DNA of 64,000 bases from Ascochyta rabiei. Its lineage: Eukaryota > Ascomycota > Dothideomycetes > Pleosporales > Didymellaceae. The stretch spans positions 1,845,501-1,909,500 of the forward strand of contig NC_082408.1 of assembly GCF_004011695.2 (NCBI RefSeq). Reading direction: 5' to 3'. Positions 10,586 to 20,257 of this stretch are shown one piece after another; within the stretch, counting starts at the first letter, position 1, and each line of letters opens with the position of its first letter. Both the position numbers and the translations under genes were made by a program. A model generated the notes under the pieces. It was not told the DNA's origin, did no database searches, and worked only from the letters and a program-made list of their open reading frames with translations.

Positions 10586-11709
10586 ATGGCCGCCGTTTAC
10601 AAGCAGCTGTCGGGAAACGACCGTGACGAGGAGAAGCCCACGGCCGAGAAGAGGAACAGGCAGCGCGTGCTGATCCTGGTACGTCTTGTGCCTCAGACCC
10701 AGCGCGCAAAGCTAATTCTGAACAGAGCTCCCGAGGTGTCACTTTCCGCCATCGCCATCTGCTGCAGGATCTGTACTCCTTGATGTAGGTCGACCTCGTC
10801 AAAAACGAAGAAGAATTCATGTTCATGCAATCCAGGCCCCATAGCCGGAAAGAGGCAAAGTTCGACTCCAAGACCAAGCTTTACCAACTGAACGAGATGG
10901 CGGGTAAGAACCGCCGTTTCCACGTGGCCCACGTTTCTGTCCACCAGAGACCTGGTCACGCAATCAATTTCCTACATGGCTGACTCATGGCAGAGCTCTA
11001 CAACTGCAACAACATCCTCTTCTTCGAGGCAAGGAAAGGAAAGGACCTCTACTGCTGGATGAGCAAGCCACCCAACGGACCCACTGTCAAGATGCACCTC
11101 CAGAACTTGCACACCATGGAGGAACTCAACTTCATCGGCAACTGCCTCAAGGGATCCAGGCCCATTCTCTCGTTCGACGCCGCGTTTGACAAGCAAGCCC
11201 ACCTCCGTGTCATCAAGGAACTTTTCACCCAGGTTTTTGGTGTCCCCAAGAACTCCCGCAAGACCAAACCGTTCGTAGACCACGTGATGGGCTTCACGGT
11301 GGCAGACGGCAAGATCTGGATCCGCGTGTACCAAATCAACGAGTCCGAGACAGGCAAGAAGAAGCCAGTCAACGGAGACGACATGGATGTCGACGAGCTG
11401 GTGTCCAAGAAGAAGGGCAAGAGCTCCGACTTTGACGTCAGCCTGGTCGAGATCGGCCCCCGCTTCGTCCTTACCCCCATCGTCATCCAGGAGTCGAGTT
11501 TCGGAGGACCCATCATCTACGAGAACAAGGAGTTTGTGTCGCCCAACCAGATTCGTTCCGATCTTCTCAAGGCAAAGGCCGGCCGATTCAACACGCGCAC
11601 AGAGGCCCAGAGGGACACCAGGAACAGGCGTGCTGACCTCGGCCTCACGTCGCACGGAGGCCTCAAGAAGGCAAAGGACCCGCTCAGCGACCAGGTTCTT
11701 TTTGCGTAG
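10586..11709 (+). CDS. BRX1: Ribosome biogenesis protein BRX1 (Brix domain)
   Basis: This is a nucleolar 60S subunit assembly factor. Four exons: 10586..10678, 10726..10784, 10836..10903 and 10994..11709. The introns are 47, 51 and 90 nt; the last has a GCTGACTC branch site. The product is 311 residues. Splicing restores the conserved reading ...RVLILSSRGVTFRHRHLL, then LMPHSRKEAKFDSKT and LNEMAELYNCNNILFFEAR, the hallmark start of the Brix fold. The core motif PNGPTVKMHLQNLHTMEELN and GSRPILSFD follow. The Lys-rich C-terminus is usual for Brx1. The middle intron (10785..10835) is needed to skip an in-frame TAG. The gene is convergent with the next one (stop-to-stop gap of about 130 nt). Confidence 0.93.
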
Positions 11710-11842
11710 TGTTTCCCTCATGGTCTGGCAAAAGCATGGCGTTTTCGGGTTTCCTCCTCTTCTACTGGCGCAGGTTGTACGGTCACCAAGCTGGGCGGGT
11801 GCGCATAGATGTTGCTGTACACCATTATACCCAGAAGATATC

Positions 11843-12679
11843 TCACGCATGGGCTGCACCCTGTTGCGCAGCCATGCTTGCTTCCAACGCTTTGGCGTAC
11901 TCTTCGCTCACGCCTGTGACATGCACTTGCCTTACCCCACACAGCGCCCTGAACGGATCCAACACGGTCTGCGTCTGTTTGTAGTGACTCTCATCCTGCA
12001 CCCTGTGCACCCTGCCACTCGGAAATCGGTGTCTGCTGATATCGCCGTCGATCAAATGCACCTCGAGTCTCCTCACCTCCCTCACCACAACCATCAAATC
12101 CACGAGCTCCCTCACTTTCGCCCGTATCCCCACAGGCAGTCCCCTCCCTCCGACATTGTACTTGATCATGCCCGTGTAGTCATCCACGCTCTCCACATTC
12201 ACCACATAATCCCTGACGCGCAGCAGATTCCGCTGGCTGAAATGCGCCAGCCAGTCCAGCTGCCTGCTGGGCGTCAACCCACTCTCGGTGCGCCAGCGGT
12301 AGCGAAACGCAAGCCTGTCGAACGTGACATCGACCACGAACGTGTTCTCGCCATACAGCATGTCGGCGGCCTCTTCGTGCATCTGCCGGTTCACGGCTAG
12401 CAGGGCGGTGCAGCCGCGCCGCCACACGATCTCGTTGCCCGTCTCGCGGTCCGACTTGGGCGCCGTCTTCTGCATCTTCCACGACCCGTTGGGAGAGGCA
12501 GCTTGGCGCACAAAGGTCAGGTTGTACTCGGCGCGTGGGGTCGGGTCGGCGGGCCGCTGGTATCGCACTGCGAGGTGGAGCGTGTGGGGGAGGAGGGACA
12601 GGTAGATTTGGCGGCGGAGCTCGATGGGGAGGCGGAGGAGGGGCGAGAGTTCCCTGTTGGCGGCTTTTGGAGCGTACAT
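11843..12679 (-). CDS. F-box/DUF7730-like protein of unknown function
   Basis: This is a single-exon, 278-residue open frame starting at the ATG at 12679. Near the N-terminus it carries SPLLRLPIELRRQIYLSLLP, the short amphipathic motif shared by many fungal F-box-like and DUF7730/2EXR proteins. The rest (NRQMHEEAADMLYGENTFVVDV, then a V/L-rich C-terminal half) also fits that family, in which the motif precedes an INRQIYEEA-type helix. These proteins are abundant in ascomycetes and rarely characterised. Some may be SCF substrate receptors, but nothing here proves an interaction with Skp1. It lies tail to tail with BRX1. An upstream intron cannot be excluded. Confidence 0.72.
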   Translation of the reverse strand: MYAPKAANRELSPLLRLPIELRRQIYLSLLPHTLHLAVRYQRPADPTPRAEYNLTFVRQAASPNGSWKMQKTAPKSDRETGNEIVWRRGCTALLAVNRQMHEEAADMLYGENTFVVDVTFDRLAFRYRWRTESGLTPSRQLDWLAHFSQRNLLRVRDYVVNVESVDDYTGMIKYNVGGRGLPVGIRAKVRELVDLMVVVREVRRLEVHLIDGDISRHRFPSGRVHRVQDESHYKQTQTVLDPFRALCGVRQVHVTGVSEEYAKALEASMAAQQGAAHA

Positions 12680-13193
12680 TGGCGTGCTCTGCAGTCTCCA
12701 GCTCCATGCAGCTTGTTGTGTGTGAATTGTGCGTAGACGGCTGCTTGCCCATCTGCTCTCTCTTTCGCACTGACGACATCGGACCTGGGCCGCGCCGATT
12801 CCTGGGGTCGCTAGCGCTGTTTACCACCATCCCCATCCATACACGGACGCAACCATGACTCTCCTTCCACACACGATGTCGTTCCTCACAGCAGGCAGCT
12901 CACCAGAGCTCGCAACAGGGCCCAGCATGTTCTTCCAAAATGTCACGTTTTCTACCTACAGCCCCAACGGAGGGGTCTCTGTCTCGTGAACAGCACGAGC
13001 TTCCCAGGGGCGAAGCGGACCACAGCTTCGAACCGACCACGGTACACCACTACCTAAGTGAAGAAACGCAGAGGGTGCAAGGAAGAGAAGCATACTTCGG
13101 CCCAGCTTCGGAGTTCAGAGTGGACGTTCGACTGGCTGGCACTCGCATCACCGCAGACCATCTCAAGGCGGACCTCTACCATCCACAGCCAAC
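12680..13193. promoter_or_regulatory. Divergent upstream region of the two F-box-like genes
   Basis: About 510 bases lie between two head-to-head genes and probably contain both promoters. I see no TATA box, repeat or further coding sequence that I trust. Confidence 0.45.
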
Positions 13194-14279
13194 ATGCTGT
13201 TCGAAGACCTCGCTACCGAGCTGGTGATCCAGATCATGTTCTCCTGCAGCTCTATCAACGACGTCCTCGCGCTGTCAACAACATGTCGTCGCTTCCGCAA
13301 CATCTCGCTTTGCTCCCAACGGCTCGCCATTCTCGAGCACGCAGCGGAAGCCCAATATGGCCCTCTGTTGGACCTCACGCAGCTCCTCACCCACAACTCG
13401 AGTCAGCCGGCGCACGTTATCCGCACCGTTCCCTTCTCCCTCGCCTTGCTCAAGCAGATGGTGCATGCTGGCCGCGTTGCCACCAAATGGTGCGACATCT
13501 ACCCGTTCAAGAAATGGAAGCACAACTACGAGCACCGGCGTCTCCTCACCAGCGAAGAACGCTATCGTCTGCGGCGAGCCATCTACCGCACCTGGCTCTA
13601 CTCGCGCGCCTTCCACAACGCCCTCCACCCCCGTGAATCCCGCGTCACACGCCCCGTGATTCAAAAGCGCGCCGCTCTCCTGCACAACTGGTCGACGCTC
13701 GAGATCAGCGAAATCGCAGACACGGCCGCCGTAATGCGCCAAGTGGTCCAGAACAACATTTGCCCCAGCAACGGCACCATAGCGCGCAAGTTCAACAAGC
13801 GCCACCCCAACAACGACCACTCCCTCCTCTTCAACATTCACCTCAACTACCCGCCTCCCGCACCCAGCCACGCAGCATACAACCCCTTCAACAACCAAAC
13901 CCCGTCCACAAACCTCTGGAGCCGCTTCAACAGCACTCCGACATACACATCGCGCTACGCCTCGCCCGCGAGCAAGTTCGCCCTGCACCCCGGCCACGAA
14001 GTCGGCGCAGAGGGCTGGGGCGACGATATAAGCCACTACTACGTCATCGAAGACTACATGAAGCTTGATCCAGAGCAGGTCCTGTGGCTCAAGGAAAACG
14101 CGCCGCTCAAGGGCATGGTCGAGGGCTATGTGAGGCTGCTGGGCGGGTGGTTCGAGAACAATGGCGCTACGCTGGGGCAGACGATGGATTGGGTCTTGGA
14201 CGAGCGGGGGGAGAGCGTGTGCGAGTTTTCCGACGCGGTCGCCGAGGGGAGGTTGGGTGTTGCGGTTATGCGGGAGTGA
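13194..14279 (+). CDS. F-box domain protein
   Basis: This is a 361-residue, single-exon protein whose first ~40 residues form an F-box. They read LFEDLATELVIQIMFSCSSI, then DVLALSTTCRRFRNIS, with the expected LP-like start replaced by LA. F-box proteins recruit substrates to SCF ubiquitin ligases through Skp1. The rest has no repeat domain (no LRR, WD40 or Kelch) that I can see. A segment near residues 95-130 is Trp/Arg-rich (KWCDIYPFKKWKHNYEHRR), and a C-terminal block (LDPEQVLWLKENAPLKGMVE) looks conserved-globular. The substrate is unknown. It is head to head with the previous gene and convergent with the HTD2-like gene. Confidence 0.78.
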   Translation: MLFEDLATELVIQIMFSCSSINDVLALSTTCRRFRNISLCSQRLAILEHAAEAQYGPLLDLTQLLTHNSSQPAHVIRTVPFSLALLKQMVHAGRVATKWCDIYPFKKWKHNYEHRRLLTSEERYRLRRAIYRTWLYSRAFHNALHPRESRVTRPVIQKRAALLHNWSTLEISEIADTAAVMRQVVQNNICPSNGTIARKFNKRHPNNDHSLLFNIHLNYPPPAPSHAAYNPFNNQTPSTNLWSRFNSTPTYTSRYASPASKFALHPGHEVGAEGWGDDISHYYVIEDYMKLDPEQVLWLKENAPLKGMVEGYVRLLGGWFENNGATLGQTMDWVLDERGESVCEFSDAVAEGRLGVAVMRE

Positions 14280-14697
14280 AGGGCGTGCAGCGTAATTGGC
14301 GTTTGTGATTCTATACTGCCTCACGACTCACCACGCTCTTGGCTGTCAGTGTGCGTACACTGACATGACTCCGCTCTCCCTAGTCAACACACATACCTAC
14401 CTACAATACAATACATACATACAATCCACTCCCATCTATCCTCCCCTCACACATCTACCGTTTACTCCGCCCCTCCCTCTCCACCCTCCCGCGTTCCTTT
14501 GGCCAGCACAGCAGCCTTCGGCGCCCTCCTCAAGCGCCTCCTCTTCTGCTTTCCCAACCTCTTCCGCGCTCCCCAGCCCCATCCCCGTCCTTGCGCACAC
14601 CGACCTGTGCCATCGTCCGGATCGCTGGCTTTTGCTGGGTGCGCGGCTGAGGTTGAGGTTGGGGTTGTGGTGATGATCCTGGTCGGGTTCCTGAACG
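14280..14697. other. Intergenic between convergent genes
   Basis: About 420 bases between two stop codons. It contains short cataca/tacctacc runs near 14390-14430 and a pyrimidine-rich stretch. I see no gene. Confidence 0.5.
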
Positions 14698-16147
14698 CTA
14701 TTCCACCCGAGTCGGTGGGGAGGACCGGACGGACAAAGGAGAGGGAGCGGAGTAGAGGTAGGACAGCGTCCGCAGCGCCCGTACCTTGCGCTGGCTGCGC
14801 GCGAGGTCGGGGTGGTGATTTCGCGAGTCCTTGCGGAGTTTTTCTCGCGACAGTCGGCATGTCTGCCCTGTGCTCGGGTCTTCTTGGTCCAGGGCGTTGC
14901 TGACGCTGGCTCGAGCTTGGGCCGCGACTGGTTCGACGTCGGGTAGTGGTGTGGCTGCGCGCTCTGTGGTGGTATTTTGTTCTCCTCGGTTGACTGTGTG
15001 CATAGTTGCCTTGACAGCCATGCCGCCCGCAGGCCCCTCGATCCAAACGTCCCATGCGTTCCCTGCGCCTGCTCTTGTCTTCCTCTTGACGCAAATGCGC
15101 ATTTCTTCGTCACAGTACAGTGGCGCCAGATTGCGATATGAGATTGATTCCACGGTTTCAGTCTTTGCATCAACCTGCGACTGAAGATGCTTGGTCAACG
15201 TCTGAAGCATCAGCGTCAGAGTGAGTGGGCCGTGTACAAGGAGGTTGCGGTGGCCTTCGATCTTTCGGGCGTATGTAGGATCGAGATGTATCAGGTGAGC
15301 GTTGAATGTAAGGGCGGAGTAGCGGAAGAGAAGAGAGCGCGTAGGTGTCAAGGTGTGGGTGAAGTCAGGATTGGTGGGTGCTGGAGCGTGTCAGCAGCAG
15401 ATCAATGGCAGGCAAAATACACATACACTTCAGATACCTCGTGGTATGGGTCTGATCGGCCGTGAGCTCGATATCTGTCTTTGCTTTCAAGAATACCAAG
15501 TTGCGCTCCTCCTTCATCAGTGCGTCACCCCATTCCACGCCACTATGCACCTGCTGCACCAGGTTCGTCTTTGCGTCCAGCTCCGCCGATGGGCTTCTCG
15601 CGCGGTCTGCAAGTCGGTTGAACAAAGCAAAACGTCTCTCGATGGTCACGAATATGTTAGTCGTATCGTTCTCCCCCTGTAGCCGAACGTCTTTGATGCG
15701 CTCTACGCATGCCACTTTGGAACGAAATCCCAACGTATCCGTGCCCGCGCTCACACTTGGGTTGACCTGGACAGCCCCACCTGCCCACATACGTCGCACC
15801 CATGGCTCGCCTGGACTGTGTAGAGGATCGGTGCCATCAGGCAGGAGCTTTGCCGACGGCACTTGAAGGTTGAACCGTGTCAAGAGGTGGGCCACTGGAG
15901 ACCTTGTATGTGCAACACTTTCTCCCTTATGAATCCTCGGTACAAACCCTCCCAGTGTCGTGCATAGCTGCATGTGGTGGATATAGTCGAGATCCTCGTG
16001 TTGACATATAGGGCTGCGACTCAGCAAGCCGGCGCGCAACTGCTGGAACCATTCAGGATCGTTTGTCGCCTGGGAGCTGTAGTAGCGGGCGCCTCGCTGC
16101 CGCCATACCGTGCGGCGCGTGGACGTGCTGGCTATCCGCTGAGACAT
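14698..16147 (-). CDS. HTD2: Mitochondrial 3-hydroxyacyl-thioester dehydratase-like protein (HTD2/MaoC hotdog)
   Basis: Two exons, 16147..15427 and 15380..14698, are joined by a 46-nt intron (GTATGT, CTGAC branch, CTCCAG). The product is 467 residues. The N-terminus is Arg/Ser-rich without acids (MSQRIASTSTRRTVWRQRG...RYYSSQ), a good mitochondrial presequence. The middle has the MaoC-like N-domain pattern (PWVRRMWAGGAVQV). After the intron comes the diagnostic block RYSALTFNAHLIHLDPTYAR followed by EGHRNLLVHGPLTLTLML, the hotdog dehydratase signature of Htd2, which acts in type II mitochondrial fatty acid synthesis feeding lipoate. The C-terminal ~100 residues after AVKATMHTVN are low-complexity and Arg-rich, longer than usual. 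They may be an extension, or an unseen intron may end the protein earlier. Confidence 0.85.
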
Positions 16148-16686
16148 CGCCCGCGGAGTGACATTGAGTGAGAAGCTTCGGCTTGCTGGAGATAAACCAG
16201 TCCAGAGCTTCTTGCGCTCACGCCACGCTAGTCCCGATTGATGACGCACGCCGCGGAGGTGCTGTTCCCCTCCGCACACTTTTGTTGCACCACACACTAC
16301 ATGGTTGTGCTGATACAAGCCTGCGAACCGCACAACGCAGATCGGCTGTCGTTTGTAGTGTAGTGTTGCGCCATGTGGCGGTGAGCTGGCTTCAGGTCTT
16401 GGCAAGTGCCTTCCAGCGTCTCCTCGTTTGAGCCTCCTCTGGCCTTCAAGACCACTACATCAAATTCACTGAGCTAGCATCCTTCATTCAAGAATGCACA
16501 ATATGTGTTGGTATCTTAAACAGAGCGTTTCCGAGCCTTCACGCTGCGCTTGACCGGACCTTCGGCACAACAAGCCACAACCAGCATCAGGTCCTGAGTT
16601 GAGCAATCTACATTGGAAAGCCTATGATCAGTTCTACATTGCCAGTTACTAGACAACTGTTTCTGGCACGTGTCAACTGCTCACAC
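16148..16686. promoter_or_regulatory. Divergent upstream region of HTD2-like and C78 peptidase genes
   Basis: About 540 bases lie between two head-to-head genes. The frame of the HTD2-like gene stays open upstream, but that sequence does not look like protein. No TATA box or repeat is evident. Confidence 0.45.
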
Positions 16687-18496
16687 ATGGCGGGCGAAAT
16701 GGAACTCCTCGACTGTCCACTCTGCGACTTCACTGTGCTGCCGACCGATGACTATGTTCTTCAGTTACACTTCGAGCAGGTGCATACGGAGGGCAGTCCC
16801 TTCATAATAAATGATGAAACAGAGCCACTACCTCCTTCGGTTGGATCCTCCTCCAAAAGCAAGCACGTGCAAGCCACGACTTCCTCAGATGAAGAGGAAA
16901 CCACAGTCGCGTGTCCTGAGCCTGACTGCGGCGAGCTGGTCTTGCTCGACGACTTCAACGATCACCTGGATCTTCACGCGGCAGAAACATTATCATTCGA
17001 CGAGACCACCGGAAAGTATCACTCTTATCATTCAGTCAACGACATGCATAAACCACCCGCTACACAACTTTCTCATAGGCGCTCGTCAAAAGCCGCCGCA
17101 TCGGACTACCTATACGACACCGAGTCCTTAGACGGCTCAAGAAAAAGCGATAACCATGGCAAGATCAGGAAGAAGCATCGCGACAGGAGGAACACAGACA
17201 GCAGCGAGAAGAGCACGTTAGCCAGGAGTATCATAAGCTTCAATCCATTTACAAAGTCGGAAAAGCCAGCGAAACCACCGAATAAGAGTGCACGTCTTGG
17301 TGTAAGTTCGCCTTCTGAACTACACAGGCCTCCTGCTAATTATTCAAGAAATCAGAACTTGGGCCCCACGCCTGGGAGGACCGAATGCCTAAGTGGCTTC
17401 ATGAACAACTTGCCGCTGGCCCAAAGATCACTGTCGTCAACCGTATCGGTCGGGACGGTCGTCTCATCAAGCAGGAGCGAGTGCAGAATGAAACTCCTGG
17501 CGTGATTACCATCCTGGCGCAACTGTCGGCCTTGGATCGCACCGTCAAACAAGCATACTACTGTCATCCGTCCACAGTACACGTTGGCAAGACGCCAAAA
17601 GAGGGTAGCTTCTGCGGTTACAGGAATATTCAAATGCTCATCTCTTACATTCAGGGCACCAAAGCTCAGGGACACGAAGAGTTCCCCGGTCGCCTGCCTG
17701 GGATCCTTAAGTTACAGGAATTGATCGAGAGAGCGTGGGACATGGACATCAATCCCATCGGCAGAATTCAAACAGGTGGTATACAGGATACCAGGAAATA
17801 CATCGGTACCCCAGAAGTCCGTTGAAACATCACCTGACATCGTACACTATACTGACATACACTCAGGCACAAGCCCTGTTCCTCAGCACCGAGATCAACT
17901 GTGCCGTTGAGATGTTCAGCGATCAAGATACGCCACACGGCAAGGTACAAGCCCACGATTCACTCCTTCTCGCAGTCGAACGCTACTTTACCCAGGCCGC
18001 CGTCAGCGATGGTTCCAATGTTCACAAGACTCTCCTGCCTCCTATCTATCTTCAGCGGCCCGGCCACTCGCTTACTATTGTCGGGTTTGAACGTCGCAGT
18101 GAGAGCTATTGCAACCTCGTGGTTCTCGATCCCGTTTATGCTACTAGCCCAGCCATGCATAAGTTGATTGGCCGGAAGAACATCAAGAGCTCGAGACCGG
18201 AAGTCATGCACGCGTATCGAAGAGGCCCTGCGCATCTTAAGAAATTTGCCGCCTTCGAGATTCTGAGGCTAGTGTCACCACGTCTCTCTCCTCATCTGAA
18301 GCTGACTGAAACAGACTCACTGCAACACCGCCTCTATTCCCCGCTTGGGATGTATGAGCTACCTACCAGCCCCTACCCGCATTACTTTCATGTCTTGCGC
18401 ACAGACACCCAGTCGTCATATATTTCCTCCACCACTGTTTTCAGCCTGTACTGGTTCTCGCTAAACCTTTTTTTAGGTGCTTCGCCAGTTCCCTGA
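16687..18496 (+). CDS. C78-family ubiquitin-specific peptidase (ZUP1/Mug105-like)
   Basis: The family includes human ZUP1/ZUFSP and fission yeast Mug105, cysteine peptidases that cut K63-linked ubiquitin chains, ZUP1 being linked to genome stability. Exons 16687..17301, 17349..17816 and 17867 onward are separated by 47- and 50-nt introns. The N-terminus has a C2H2-like finger (CPLCDFTVLPTDDYV...H...H, about residues 10-33) and a second degenerate one (CPEPDCGELV...H...H). A Lys/Ser-rich linker follows. The catalytic domain shows the nucleophile in GSFCGYRNIQM (Cys about 294), the His in RPGHSLTIVGF (about 428) and the following LDP Asp. An upstream in-frame ATG at 16624 is possible. The 3' end is unclear: read unspliced, the frame stops at 18496, but a strong acceptor at 18476 suggests that exon 3 joins the coding block to 20000, giving one protein of about 1000 residues. 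Confidence 0.82.
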
Positions 18497-20000
18497 TTGC
18501 AGCTTTGTGTACGCTTTCTTTCGTGCACGTACACTTGGCTACGACGTCTATCCGGAAGATCACTTCCTCCGTAATTTTCCTTGGCAACAGTATGGCGGAC
18601 TCTGGATGATCAATGAAGCTCGCTTTGCCAGAGCAGAGCCGATCAATGCACTCACTGCCCAAGCTCTGCGGCGTATCACTGGTGTGGGTGCATCACCTCA
18701 TCCTAGTGATAGCGGTAGCCCGACCAGTTACTTCACCAACAGCTCGTTTGGCCATCAGCCTGTTACACCAGCAGACCCACAAAATGATGATTGGAGCCAA
18801 CGTCCAGCAATCGCGGCGTTCGATGGTTCTGTGAGTGGCCTGTTTTCCGGACTCGACTACGGCAATAACCAAACCGTGTTCAACACGGGTGGTCTGAGCT
18901 CTTCTCTCTCACAACCGGGAATACTCCGACCTAATTTGACTCTGTTGACGGATGTGGGACGAAGGTATCCAGGCTTTCCGAGTCCACTTTCCCCAACATT
19001 GAGTGCGAAGGAGCTGTATCCCACGCCCACGTGGGATGCAGGAAATGCTGCAACGGCTCATGCTCAGAGTCCTGCAATCTGTCCTACCAGCCCCGTGAGT
19101 ATCGATGGTTCCAGCATGTGTGGACCTTCGACCCGCTGGATCTCCCACAGTCATGAGCACTTTGCCGAACAGATAGGTTTGATCGACAGTGTCCTTGCTC
19201 GAAGCAGCAGTAGGTGCCGAACGCGGGTACCTTCGCGTGCTTCTTCAATATCATCTCTCAGTCCTGCGGGTCCCGCTAGTCCGCAACGAGCATTGTCGCC
19301 TCGTGCAGGTATGCTCAGAAACCTGGCTACCAAGCAGGCTCTCCGTGGCATGCACAACACTGCTCTCTCTCCTGGTACTAGACGGCAGTCCTCATTTGAC
19401 GCCATCAACATGCGTCGTGACAGTGTACACAGCCACAACGGCACCCCTTCTACGCTCTGTTCGCAGTCAGTACGCTCTTTGTCTCCACGACCCATGTGTG
19501 GTCAAACTGCGCCCCCAATACTTCCATCCATCCAAATCGCCAACGGTACGGAGTTCGAAACGGGGTCACCTATCTCCCCCACTGGAACCATGCTCTCGTA
19601 TACGTCCAACCGCGCCGTTGATTCTGGGCTGCTGGCCCTTCCAGCTCTCAGCGAACCTCAGGTTGCTGAGTACCGTTTCTGGGTTCCTTGCGGACGCCGG
19701 GTTTGTGGATTCGGTTGCGGAGGTGCACATGAGGGCGAGAGTGCAGCAGCGAAGAAGCTGTTCAGGGAGGAAGAGAGTGTCTTGGAACATCCGATGGCGG
19801 CAAACGAAGGGCATGGTCATGGTGGCGATGAAGACAGTTTCGAGGAGAGACATGCAGCAAGCTTCCGAAAAAATGAAAAGTACGATAAGGGGGCAACGGA
19901 GACAACAGAGGCAACGGCTCTTGAGAAACGCAAGCGGGCTGAGGAATGGAAGAGATTCCTGAGCTGGAGAGAACGGGATGTCAGTGTGGCTAGAGTCTGA
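18477..20000 (+). CDS. Unassigned coding block: 3' exon of the C78 peptidase gene or a separate gene
   Basis: This open frame of 507 codons has no good ATG at its start. It is preceded by a textbook acceptor (gctaaacctttttttag, ending 18476), so it is a 3' exon. It begins with a dense globular segment (VLRQFPDCSFVYAFFRARTL, GYDVYPEDHFLRNFPWQQYG, GLWMINEARFARAEPINALT). A long Ser/Pro-rich disordered region follows, then a Cys-rich motif (FWVPCGRRVCGFGCGGAHEG) and a charged C-terminus. The first in-frame ATG is at 18606. Phase-0 donors that would join it to the peptidase exon are at 18272 (GTGTCA) and 18392 (GTCTTG), both weak. Alternatively, an ATG at 18350 followed by the 18392 donor would make an independent gene. 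I do not recognise the family. Confidence 0.65.
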   Translation: MLRQFPDCSFVYAFFRARTLGYDVYPEDHFLRNFPWQQYGGLWMINEARFARAEPINALTAQALRRITGVGASPHPSDSGSPTSYFTNSSFGHQPVTPADPQNDDWSQRPAIAAFDGSVSGLFSGLDYGNNQTVFNTGGLSSSLSQPGILRPNLTLLTDVGRRYPGFPSPLSPTLSAKELYPTPTWDAGNAATAHAQSPAICPTSPVSIDGSSMCGPSTRWISHSHEHFAEQIGLIDSVLARSSSRCRTRVPSRASSISSLSPAGPASPQRALSPRAGMLRNLATKQALRGMHNTALSPGTRRQSSFDAINMRRDSVHSHNGTPSTLCSQSVRSLSPRPMCGQTAPPILPSIQIANGTEFETGSPISPTGTMLSYTSNRAVDSGLLALPALSEPQVAEYRFWVPCGRRVCGFGCGGAHEGESAAAKKLFREEESVLEHPMAANEGHGHGGDEDSFEERHAASFRKNEKYDKGATETTEATALEKRKRAEEWKRFLSWRERDVSVARV

Positions 20001-20257
20001 GAGGCTCACAATGGGCAGAACGTTTTGGTCAGACGGAGTTGTTCACGACTTTACGACATTGATGATCATTGCTGATACGGAAAAGCGAGGACTTCCAGTC
20101 ACTTGGCATTAATTTGCTACTTTCTTTTTGGTATACAGACATTCGTTTACTCCACTCGTCAGGTCAGTTTGAAGTTAAGAAGGGTATCGATTGCTGTGAC
20201 GCCTGACCATGCAAGGTTTCCGTACTGTTATGCTACAAGTCAAAGAAGTGATTCAAT

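Noticed and set aside
10785..10790. In-frame TAG after SLM in BRX1
   Set aside because: A GTAGGT donor at 10785 and CAG acceptor at 10835 remove it and restore the conserved LMPHSRKEAKF reading.
15365..16405. Longer N-terminus for the HTD2-like protein from 16405
   Set aside because: The upstream segment lacks presequence character; the ATG at 16147 gives a typical mitochondrial targeting peptide.
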